From Nitrospirota bacterium (GTDB lineage: Bacteria; Nitrospirota; 9FT-COMBO-42-15; HDB-SIOI813): a DNA stretch of 5,785 bases. Each line of letters opens with the position of its first letter. Position 1 is the first letter of the stretch. The notes beneath the pieces were generated by a model, which did no database searches, was not told where the DNA came from, and worked only from the letters and a program-made list of their open reading frames with translations. Shown one piece after another: positions 1 through 5,785 of the stretch. The position numbers and the translations under genes are program-made. The DNA is taken from positions 1 through 5,785 of the forward strand of contig JAHFER010000115.1 in assembly GCA_023248365.1 (NCBI GenBank). Direction: 5' to 3'.

Positions 1-494
1 CCGGAAGCCAGCATAGTCATAACCTGATATTCCCTGTCAGAAAGTATTTCGTGAGGGGGTTGTTCGGGGCCTGCGTTCAGGTCAGTTGCCAATTTTTCTG
101 CAAGGAACGGGCTGACATATTTGCCGCCTGATGAGACCTTTCTAATTGCCTTTATCAATTCCTCCGGTTCGCCACCTTTTGTAAGATAACCGGATGCGCC
201 TGCTTTTAACGCGCGTATGGCATACTGCTCCTCCGGGTGCATACTTAGGATAAGGATTGCACGCCTATGTTTTGCATCCTGTAAATCTTTGAGGATTTCC
301 AGTCCGCTTCTGTCAGGTATGGAAATATCAAGGATTATGACATCGTAGTTATTTTTCTTTACCTTTTTAAGTAATTCATCTCCTGAGCTTGCCTCATCAG
401 TAACTCTTATATCGCCGGTTTTTGAGATTATCTTTTTAATGCCTTCCCGGAAGATAGGGTGGTCATCAGCTATTATTACATTTATCATTCTCAT
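1..494 (-). CDS. NarL/FixJ-family response regulator (C-terminus cut by window edge)
   Basis: This is a cytoplasmic two-component response regulator that should be phosphorylated by the adjacent kinase and then bind DNA. The 164 visible residues are a full receiver domain (about 4-120). The acidic pocket is D10-D11 in ADDHP, the phospho-acceptor is D56 in ILDIS, the switch residue is S84 in LILSM, and the conserved lysine is K106 in GYLTKG. After a linker (about 128-150) the reading frame enters LSDREYQVM at 151-159, which is the first helix of a LuxR-type helix-turn-helix. The rest of that DNA-binding domain lies outside the window; family members are usually 205-225 residues. I chose the ATG at 494 because GAGG at 507-504 sits 9 bases upstream, inside the end of the kinase gene. 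A second ATG at 488 is in frame but too far from it. One base separates this start from the kinase stop, so translation is probably coupled. The target genes are unknown. Confidence 0.95.
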   Translation of the reverse strand, partial: MRMINVIIADDHPIFREGIKKIISKTGDIRVTDEASSGDELLKKVKKNNYDVIILDISIPDRSGLEILKDLQDAKHRRAILILSMHPEEQYAIRALKAGASGYLTKGGEPEELIKAIRKVSSGGKYVSPFLAEKLATDLNAGPEQPPHEILSDREYQVMTMLAS

Positions 495-495
495 T

Positions 496-1578
496 TCATC
501 TTTCCTCAACCGGAATATTCACAACTACTGCTGTCCCTTTGTTATTAGTCCTTTTGATTGTTAATGTTCCGCCAAGATAAAGCGTACGCTCCTGTATACT
601 CATTAATCCAAAGGAATGAGGGTCATTTATCTTTTCTTCATCAATTCCTATGCCGTTGTCTTCAACTTTCAATTCAATTCCATTTCCTGTTTTAGTTACT
701 TCGACTATAACCTTTGATGCCTTTGCGTGTCTTGCTATGTTGGTCAGGGCCTCCTGCATAATGCGAAATACTGCAGTAGCCCGGTCTTTATCAAAACAGA
801 TGCTCTCATCGCTAAGATTAAGCACACATCGGATCTTTGCCCTTTTCTGAAACTCCTGGACATACCATTCAATGGCCGGTATAAGGCCGAAGTGATCCAA
901 TATGTGAGGACGCAGTTCAACAGAGATACTCTGTACTATCTCAATTCCCTTATCTATAAGGTTTGTAAGTGAATCTTTTATCTCATCAATATGTACCTTA
1001 TCAGCCTTTAGTGAACTGAATGCTGAAAATAATTCCAGCTTCAAAGCTGTAAAAAGTCCTCCAAGCTCGTCGTGAACTTCACTGGCTATAGTCTTTCTTT
1101 CCTCTTCTCTCAGGTATTGAAGCCTGGCTGAAAGGTTGTAAAACTTCTGGTAAGACTTCTCCAACTCCGCATTGGAGCGTTTTAATTCATCTGCATATAA
1201 CTGGACGGTCTCCTTTTCTTTTCTTAATGATTCTTTTGATTCGTGTATAACTTCAATAGAAGATCTGTATCTGGATACGAATATAATGCCTGCCCATATA
1301 CTGAAAAGAGCAAGAAGCCTGTTTGCAATAACTATTGAAAGCTTTTCTCCGGTTGGCGAGAGAAAGAAACCGAGTATCGTTAAAATTGAAACAATTATCC
1401 CGGCGATTATTATGTGCCTGCGTTCAGGAAACCTGAATGAAAGTAATATTACGGCAATGTAAGGTATCGCAGCCGCTACTCCCAGGGGGGTAAGGAGGTC
1501 TATAATAAATATCCCGATAGTCAGCAGAATACTGTATATAACGGCCTTGTTGATCTTATTTTCTTTTGTATCCAACAT
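496..1578 (-). CDS. Membrane sensor histidine kinase, HisKA_3 (NarX/DesK) class
   Basis: This is a 360-residue sensor kinase that autophosphorylates on histidine and passes the phosphate to the adjacent regulator. The N-terminus holds four likely membrane helices (about 12-30, 34-48, 55-73, 85-102) with very short loops and no periplasmic sensor domain, so the signal is probably sensed in or near the membrane. A coiled-coil linker (about 107-158) follows. The HisKA_3 dimerisation domain carries the phospho-acceptor H169 in EVHDELGG. The HATPase domain shows the N box QEALTNIARHA (275-285, N280), the G1 box DNGIGI (307-312) and a G2 region SFGLMSIQER (322-331). No PAS, GAF or HAMP domain is seen. 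G174 occupies the place where many relatives have the glutamine of HDxxxQ. The ATG at 1578 is the only good start after an upstream in-frame stop, but it lacks a clear Shine-Dalgarno sequence. The stimulus cannot be inferred. Confidence 0.95.
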   Translation of the reverse strand: MLDTKENKINKAVIYSILLTIGIFIIDLLTPLGVAAAIPYIAVILLSFRFPERRHIIIAGIIVSILTILGFFLSPTGEKLSIVIANRLLALFSIWAGIIFVSRYRSSIEVIHESKESLRKEKETVQLYADELKRSNAELEKSYQKFYNLSARLQYLREEERKTIASEVHDELGGLFTALKLELFSAFSSLKADKVHIDEIKDSLTNLIDKGIEIVQSISVELRPHILDHFGLIPAIEWYVQEFQKRAKIRCVLNLSDESICFDKDRATAVFRIMQEALTNIARHAKASKVIVEVTKTGNGIELKVEDNGIGIDEEKINDPHSFGLMSIQERTLYLGGTLTIKRTNNKGTAVVVNIPVEER

Positions 1579-1594
1579 GACTGTCAGGACTTGT

Positions 1595-1606
1595 CAGCTA
1601 AAGCTG
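1595..1606. repeat. Small inverted repeat in the kinase leader
   Basis: The arms CAGCT and AGCTG flank a 2-base centre (AA on the plus strand). The site lies in the transcribed leader, 17-28 bases upstream of the kinase start. With so short a loop it is a poor RNA hairpin, so if it acts at all it would be as a protein-binding site on DNA. A 5-base arm is short enough to occur by chance. Confidence 0.25.
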
Positions 1607-1636
1607 TAAAAAGTAGTAGTTGAAAATCATGCAAAA

Positions 1637-1665
1637 AATATAGCATAAAGAAGTAGTATTATCAA
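1637..1665 (-). promoter_or_regulatory. Putative sigma70-type promoter for the kinase-regulator operon
   Basis: Read on the minus strand, a -35 box TTGATA (1665-1660) is followed after exactly 17 bases by a -10 box TATATT (1642-1637). Each matches the consensus at 5 of 6 positions with ideal spacing. Transcription would begin near 1630, giving a leader of about 50 bases before the kinase ATG at 1578. It lies in the only gap upstream of the kinase, which supports it. It has not been tested, and AT-rich gaps produce chance matches. Confidence 0.6.
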
Positions 1666-1688
1666 TTTTGGGCAGAAGGGGTAGTTAG

Positions 1689-3515
1689 TTATTGGTGCAT
1701 CAGCGGCCAGAAGAGCGGGAATAATAAGATGATTGTTAAGAATAAAAGTATTGTCAACGGCAAGCCAACCTTAAAATAGTCCCGAAAACTGTAGCCGCCC
1801 GGTCCCATGAACAGCACGTTTACAGCGTGTCCTAATGGCGTCATAAAGGCCATTGATGCGGCTAATGCAACGCCCATGACCATTGAGCGCGGATCTGCCC
1901 CAATAGTTCGGGCTGTTTGAATAGCAATTGGGGCCACGACGGCGGCCACAGCGGCGCCAGTCATGGCCTGTGTTAAAATTACCGTAAGCCAGAACAACCC
2001 CACCAATAGCGCCATAGGCCCTGCTGGTCCAAGTATGGATATTAACCAATTCGCCATAAGTGCGGCAGCTCCGGTTTTTGTGATGGCAATGCCCATAGGA
2101 AGCATACCGGCAATAAGAAAGACGCTCTTCCATTCGACTGCCTGGTAGGCCTGGTCCATCGTCAGTACCCCAAGCAGCACCATTGCCAGCGCCCCGCCCA
2201 GCATTACCTCACCAATTATGTTTGGGCTGATTGCCGCCAGCAGCAAAACAATACACATGATGGCCATTGCAAGCCGGCCTTTGGTCGGTACCAATTTGAC
2301 TTCTTCTTTTTCTTTCTCATTAGCCAATACAATAAGGTGGTCTGGTTCGGCGTGAAGCACCCGCAGGCGTTCCCGCGGCCCTTGCAGGAGCAGGGCATCC
2401 CCGAACTGAAAGGGAAGGTCGGCTAACCCGGAGCGGATTTGCTTGCCTCCCCTCCAGACCGCCAGCACAGTCATACCGTACTTATCCCGAAAGTGTGCCT
2501 GTCGCAGCGTCTGACCAATCAGCCCTGAACGTGGAGCCAGAACCGCTTCAGTTACTACAATCGCCGGAGACTCCAGGTCTTGTTCGCACCAGTCCCGGTG
2601 CGGTAGAATCTCAAAGTAGGGTTCCACATCGTGCTTATGCACATCCGTCACATTTCCTGCAAAGAGTATAATGTCGCCTTGCTGCAAAATGTGGTCCGGG
2701 GGCGGGGACAGGGTTACAAATCCGTTGCTCTCTATTGCCACCGCGGTTAAATTAAAACGTTCCCGAAAGGTGCTCTGTGCCAATGATTTACCTGTCATAA
2801 CTGATCCTGCAGGTACTCGGATCCGGAATAAACTTTCACCGAGGCGATAAAGATTAATCAGGTCGTCTTTGGCCTGATTGATGGTCTCTGTATGACCGTC
2901 AGATGCGTTTGCCGGAAGAATATGCCGTCCGGCGATTACCATATAAATCACTCCAACAATGATTATAGGCAGACCTACGGGTGCAAAGTCTAACAGGCCA
3001 TAACCGGCCAACCCCTGCTGAAGCAGCAAGCTGCTAACTACAATGTTGGTGGTGGTGAGTAGTGTAGCAGTGCCTCCCAGTATCGTAGCGAAACCCAGCG
3101 GCATTAAAATACGCGACGGATTAACTCCTGCCTTGCGCCCTGCCCCTGTAACTGCCGGCAGTAATACAGATGCGGCAGCGATATTGTTCATGAACAGGGA
3201 AAGGAAGGAACCGGCCAGCATAACAATAATCACCATAGAACTCTCACGCTTACCTGCAATTCTCAACAGAAGGTCGCCGACCTTTTCAGTTACGCCGGTG
3301 CGCTGAAGTCCTTCGGCCAGGATAAAGATAGCCATTATTGTAATTACAGCCGAACGACTAAAGCCGGAGAAGGTCTCCTCAGGCGTCAGAATGCCGGATA
3401 ACCCAAGGGTTACGACAGTCAATAATGCTATGAGGTCAGGCCGCAGCCTGTTGCTAAGGAACAGGCTAATGGCTACAATCAGTATGATAAAAGTCAGGAG
3501 GAGTTGGATATTCAT
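1689..3515 (-). CDS. SLC13/DASS-type permease with two TrkA_C domains
   Basis: This is a 608-residue inner-membrane transporter of the SLC13 (divalent anion:sodium symporter, related to ArsB/NhaD) fold. The N-terminal membrane half (about 1-200) has the repeat motif FMNNIAAAS (108-116) and GGTATLLTTTN (147-157). The C-terminal half (about 412-605) has TQAMTGAA (515-522) and TPLGHAVNVLFMGPGGY (559-575). Between them lie two TrkA_C/RCK_C domains (about 225-295 and 318-390), soluble domains thought to bind ligands and gate transport. Relatives with this layout include cyanobacterial and algal sulfate transporters of the SAC1/SLT type, but the substrate here cannot be read from sequence. The frame can extend to a TTG at 3575, but that codon is the -35 box of a good promoter, so I chose the ATG at 3515, which gives the family's usual hydrophobic N-terminus. 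Arginine codons are 24 CGN to 3 AGA/AGG, unlike the flanking genes. Confidence 0.93.
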   Translation of the reverse strand: MNIQLLLTFIILIVAISLFLSNRLRPDLIALLTVVTLGLSGILTPEETFSGFSRSAVITIMAIFILAEGLQRTGVTEKVGDLLLRIAGKRESSMVIIVMLAGSFLSLFMNNIAAASVLLPAVTGAGRKAGVNPSRILMPLGFATILGGTATLLTTTNIVVSSLLLQQGLAGYGLLDFAPVGLPIIIVGVIYMVIAGRHILPANASDGHTETINQAKDDLINLYRLGESLFRIRVPAGSVMTGKSLAQSTFRERFNLTAVAIESNGFVTLSPPPDHILQQGDIILFAGNVTDVHKHDVEPYFEILPHRDWCEQDLESPAIVVTEAVLAPRSGLIGQTLRQAHFRDKYGMTVLAVWRGGKQIRSGLADLPFQFGDALLLQGPRERLRVLHAEPDHLIVLANEKEKEEVKLVPTKGRLAMAIMCIVLLLAAISPNIIGEVMLGGALAMVLLGVLTMDQAYQAVEWKSVFLIAGMLPMGIAITKTGAAALMANWLISILGPAGPMALLVGLFWLTVILTQAMTGAAVAAVVAPIAIQTARTIGADPRSMVMGVALAASMAFMTPLGHAVNVLFMGPGGYSFRDYFKVGLPLTILLFLTIILLFPLFWPLMHQ

Positions 3516-3528
3516 ATAGATAGGGGGA

Positions 3529-3540
3529 CTTTCCTTCCTA
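3529..3540 (-). promoter_or_regulatory. Purine-rich ribosome binding site of the transporter
   Basis: On the minus strand TAGGAAGGAAAG reads from 3540 to 3529. The last purines lie 13 bases, and the AGGAAGG core 17 bases, before the ATG at 3515, which is longer than usual. If transcription starts near 3539 the site would be at the very 5' end of the message. The spacing is the main weakness in the start call. The rival TTG start at 3575 has an AGGG about 9 bases upstream. Confidence 0.4.
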
Positions 3541-3545
3541 CGGGT

Positions 3546-3575
3546 ATTATGGCAAAAAGATGTTTTTTCTGTCAA
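3546..3575 (-). promoter_or_regulatory. Putative sigma70-type promoter for the transporter
   Basis: On the minus strand a perfect -35 box TTGACA (3575-3570) is followed after 18 bases by CATAAT (3551-3546), which matches the -10 consensus at 5 of 6 positions. Transcription would start near 3539, about 25 bases before the ATG at 3515. This promoter lies inside the longest possible reading frame of the transporter gene and therefore argues against the upstream TTG start. Confidence 0.65.
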
Positions 3576-3581
3576 CAGAAA
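3566..3581. promoter_or_regulatory. Perfect palindrome over the transporter -35 box (candidate operator)
   Basis: TTTCTGT and ACAGAAA are perfect inverted 7-base arms around a 2-base centre. The -35 box of the transporter promoter (3570-3575) lies within it. A dimeric regulator bound here would block RNA polymerase. No protein is identified, and no gene in the window is a clear candidate. The palindrome is seen directly; the operator role is inferred. Confidence 0.45.
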
Positions 3582-3627
3582 TTACCCTAAAGCAGGAAAG
3601 TGACTTCCAGATTTTGGCATTAGTATG

Positions 3628-3633
3628 TATAAT
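3628..3633 (+). promoter_or_regulatory. Putative -10 box of the recQ promoter
   Basis: TATAAT matches the sigma70 -10 consensus exactly and lies 46 bases upstream of the recQ start. No good -35 box stands at 16-18 bases (best 3 of 6 matches), so the promoter may be weak or need an activator. Transcription would start near 3640. Confidence 0.45.
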
Positions 3634-3649
3634 TGTAAACGTTTGCCAT
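3632..3649. promoter_or_regulatory. Imperfect palindrome at the recQ start point (candidate operator)
   Basis: ATTGTAAAC and GTTTGCCAT are inverted arms that agree at 7 of 9 positions, with a perfect 8-base core AAACGTTT (3637-3644). It overlaps the end of the recQ -10 box and the expected start point, a typical repressor position. The central CG with flanking AAA/TTT resembles LacI/PurR-family operators. It does not match the E. coli or Bacillus LexA boxes. It may be chance in AT-rich DNA. Confidence 0.3.
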
Positions 3650-3665
3650 ATATTCATTTGCATCT

Positions 3666-3672
3666 AAGGAGA
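3666..3672 (+). promoter_or_regulatory. Strong ribosome binding site of recQ
   Basis: AAGGAGA lies 8 bases (counted from the last G at 3671) before the ATG at 3680. It fixes the recQ start with little doubt. Confidence 0.85.
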
Positions 3673-3679
3673 ATATTCT

Positions 3680-5785
3680 ATGCTTAAAACCCTTCATAAG
3701 TATTTTGGCTACACAAACTTTCTCCCATTACAGGAGGCTATCATAAAGGATGTCCTTGACAGGAAGGATTTGCTGGTACTGATGCCGACCGGAGGCGGGA
3801 AGTCTCTCTGCTATCAACTGCCGGCCCTGCTATTTGATGGTATGACAATTGTGGTTTCACCCCTTATTGCGCTGATGAAAGATCAGGTGGATGGGCTTGT
3901 ATCCAACGGAATTTCAGCGGCATTCATAAACAGCTCGCTGTCCTATGATGAGATGAACAGGATAATGGGGACAGTAAAACATGGTGATATTAAAATCCTC
4001 TATATTGCGCCTGAGAGATTAATGGTGCCGGGGTTCCTTGAGGTTTTAAAGGGTCTCCATATAAGCCTTTTTGCGGTTGATGAGGCACACTGTATCTCTG
4101 AGTGGGGGCACGACTTCAGGCCTGAGTACAGGCAGCTTAGAACGCTTAAGGAGAACTTTTCCGCCGTACCCCTGATTGCACTGACTGCTACTGCCACAGG
4201 GGATGTGCAGGATGATATAGCACGGCAGTTAAAGATTCCTCAATGTAATAGATACCAGGCGAGTTTCAACAGAAAGAATCTCTATTACAGAATCGAACCA
4301 AAGGTAAATCCATACCAGCAGTTACTAAAACTCCTGGAGGGGCGCAAGAAGGAATCAGGGATTATCTATTGTCAGAGCAGAAAAATGGTAGACAGCTTGT
4401 CGCTTAACCTGCAGGAGTCCGGATACCGTGCCCTCCCATACCATGCCGGACTTACGGCAGAGGAACGGGATAAGAATCAGGACAGGTTTATCAAAGACGA
4501 CGCCGATATTATGGTTGCTACCATTGCCTTTGGGATGGGCATAGATAAACCGAATGTGAGGTATGTCATCCACTACGACCTGCCAAAAAACCTTGAAGGT
4601 TATTATCAGGAGACCGGCAGGGCAGGCAGGGATGGGCTTCCGTCAGATTGTATTCTCTTATTTAGTTACGGGGATAAGGTAAAGATAGAGTATTTTATCA
4701 GTCAGAAGGAGGACCAGCGGGACAGGGATATCTCTTATCAGAAACTTAAGAAGGTGATTGATTACTGCGAAGGAACTAAATGCCGCAGAAAGGTATTACT
4801 GGCATATTTCGGAGAAGATTTTCCTGAATCAAACTGCGAAAGATGTGATACCTGTCTTGAGCCTAAGGAGAGATTTGATGGAACTATCCCTGCACAGAAG
4901 TTACTCTCCTGCGTCTACAGGGTTGGTCAGTCATTCGGGGTTAATCATGTGGTTGATATCCTTATTGGGGCCGGAAATAAAAAGGTCATTGAGAAGAACC
5001 ATCAAACACTTACGACCTATGGCATTGGTAAGGAATATTCAAAAGAACAATGGCAGGCGTTTGCAAGGGAGCTTGTGCAGCTTGGATTTCTGGATATGGA
5101 AGGGGACAGATACCCTATACTCAAACTCAATGAAAAGAGCAAAGGGGCGCTTTATAAAGGTGAGAAGGTCTCTCTTACAAAACCTGTTGTTGCAAAGCCT
5201 TCTGCGGCGTTACAAAAAATGCGCGGCAATGCGGATGAGGCCTTTGACAGGGAACTGTTTGAAATCCTGAGGACCCTCAGGAAAAGACTGGCAGATGAGG
5301 AGGCGGTTCCGCCATATATAATATTTCCTGATACAACACTGAAGGAGATGGCTACGCGGTATCCAAATGACACTGAATCCCTTTCAGACATTAGCGGTGT
5401 AGGCGAAAAGAAACTGCATAAATTTGGCGCTATATTCCTGAATAGTATAGTTGAATATTGTGGAATAAAGGGTATTAAGCCACGAGAGAGGTCTTCGGCA
5501 AGGCCGGCGTCACTGCCTAAAGCGCCGCAGAGAGAAATGAAAACTTCCACAATCCGAATGACCCTTGACTTATGCAGGCAAGGGCTTTCCCTTCATGAGA
5601 TAGGAAAGAGTAGAGGGCTGTCTCTTGTCACCATATCATCCCACATTGAAGAATTGATATTGACCGGAGAAGATATAAACATTGACAGATTCGTACCCAT
5701 GGAAAGACAGATTATAATTGCCAGGGCTATAGATGAGCAGGGGACTGAAAAGCTAAAGCCTGTCAAGGAAGCCCTTGGGGATGCC
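3680..5785 (+). CDS. recQ: ATP-dependent DNA helicase RecQ (3' end cut by window edge)
   Basis: This is a superfamily 2 helicase that unwinds DNA 3' to 5' in recombination and stalled-fork repair. The frame stays open for 702 codons to the window end. The motifs are: motif 0 FGYTNFLPLQ (9-18), Walker A MPTGGGKS (35-42), DEAHC (134-138) followed by the aromatic loop ISEWGHDFRPEY (139-150), ALTATA (167-172), motif V around ATIAFGMGIDKP (280-291), and motif VI QETGRAGRDG (310-319). The RQC zinc cysteines are C368, C386, C389 and C392; a winged helix (about 401-495) follows. HRDC spans about 520-595, with SGVGEKK at 572-578. After a linker rich in Arg, Pro and Ser comes an HTH_40 domain (about 623-702), as in the longer RecQ form; E. 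coli RecQ, at about 610 residues, lacks it. Family length suggests roughly 10-40 residues are missing. Arginine codons are 33 of 43 AGA/AGG. Confidence 0.97.
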   Translation, partial: MLKTLHKYFGYTNFLPLQEAIIKDVLDRKDLLVLMPTGGGKSLCYQLPALLFDGMTIVVSPLIALMKDQVDGLVSNGISAAFINSSLSYDEMNRIMGTVKHGDIKILYIAPERLMVPGFLEVLKGLHISLFAVDEAHCISEWGHDFRPEYRQLRTLKENFSAVPLIALTATATGDVQDDIARQLKIPQCNRYQASFNRKNLYYRIEPKVNPYQQLLKLLEGRKKESGIIYCQSRKMVDSLSLNLQESGYRALPYHAGLTAEERDKNQDRFIKDDADIMVATIAFGMGIDKPNVRYVIHYDLPKNLEGYYQETGRAGRDGLPSDCILLFSYGDKVKIEYFISQKEDQRDRDISYQKLKKVIDYCEGTKCRRKVLLAYFGEDFPESNCERCDTCLEPKERFDGTIPAQKLLSCVYRVGQSFGVNHVVDILIGAGNKKVIEKNHQTLTTYGIGKEYSKEQWQAFARELVQLGFLDMEGDRYPILKLNEKSKGALYKGEKVSLTKPVVAKPSAALQKMRGNADEAFDRELFEILRTLRKRLADEEAVPPYIIFPDTTLKEMATRYPNDTESLSDISGVGEKKLHKFGAIFLNSIVEYCGIKGIKPRERSSARPASLPKAPQREMKTSTIRMTLDLCRQGLSLHEIGKSRGLSLVTISSHIEELILTGEDINIDRFVPMERQIIIARAIDEQGTEKLKPVKEALGDA

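Noticed and set aside
650..1462. Plus-strand frames of 66, 81 and 96 residues
   Set aside because: They are antisense to the kinase gene, where the minus-strand frame has all the expected catalytic motifs.
1579..1688. Terminator between the transporter and the kinase
   Set aside because: I looked for a GC-rich hairpin followed by a T run after the transporter stop on the minus strand and found none.
1771..2398. Minus-strand frames of 120 and 60 residues inside the transporter region
   Set aside because: They are out-of-frame readings of the transporter gene, with low-complexity or unlikely composition and no domain.
3632..3649. SOS (LexA) box upstream of recQ
   Set aside because: The palindrome does not fit CTGT-N8-ACAG or GAAC-N4-GTTC, so I call it only an unassigned candidate operator.
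4758..5270. 170-residue plus-strand reading frame
   Set aside because: It lies wholly inside recQ in another frame, and the recQ frame there encodes the zinc, winged-helix and start of the HRDC regions.
5152..5550. 132-residue minus-strand reading frame
   Set aside because: It is antisense to the HRDC and linker coding region of recQ, has no ribosome site seen and resembles no family I know.
1..5785. CRISPR array, tRNA, rRNA, insertion sequence or attachment site
   Set aside because: No regularly spaced repeats, no tRNA or rRNA-like stretch, and no transposase or terminal inverted repeats were seen. The window is nearly filled by four genes.

Overview
The window comes from a bacterial chromosome. 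It holds four protein genes: three on the minus strand (response regulator, sensor kinase, SLC13-type transporter) and one on the plus strand (recQ). The outer two genes are cut by the window edges. Three genes (the regulator, the kinase and recQ) use mostly AGA/AGG for arginine and are moderately AT-leaning. This fits an uncultured Gram-negative lineage such as Nitrospirota or a deltaproteobacterial relative, but no marker here fixes the taxon and that placement is a weak inference.

Layout. Positions 1-494 (minus) encode a NarL/FixJ-type response regulator cut off just as its LuxR-type helix-turn-helix begins. Positions 496-1578 (minus) encode its partner, a four-helix membrane histidine kinase of the HisKA_3/NarX-DesK class. 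One base separates the kinase stop from the regulator start, so the pair is one operon. Positions 1579-1688 are a short leader with a good sigma70-like promoter for the kinase-regulator pair. Positions 1689-3515 (minus) encode a 608-residue SLC13/DASS-type permease with two cytoplasmic TrkA_C (RCK_C) domains between its two membrane halves. Positions 3516-3679 are a divergent control region with a promoter for each direction and two palindromes. From 3680 to the window end (plus) lies recQ, a RecQ DNA helicase with helicase core, RQC, HRDC and a C-terminal HTH_40 domain. It is open at the window edge and probably lacks only its last few tens of residues.

How they work together. The kinase and regulator form a signalling pair whose stimulus and targets cannot be read from the window. 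The transporter is a separate unit with its own promoter, though no terminator is visible before the kinase, so read-through is possible. recQ is a DNA repair and recombination gene that shares only the divergent promoter region with the transporter. The transporter stands out in composition: 3 of 27 arginine codons are AGA/AGG against 33 of 43 in recQ, and GC is higher, which suggests recent acquisition.

I see no new multi-gene system here. The most useful leads are the palindrome centred on the transporter -35 box, the foreign-looking codon use of the transporter, and the loss in the kinase of the glutamine usually linked to phosphatase activity.
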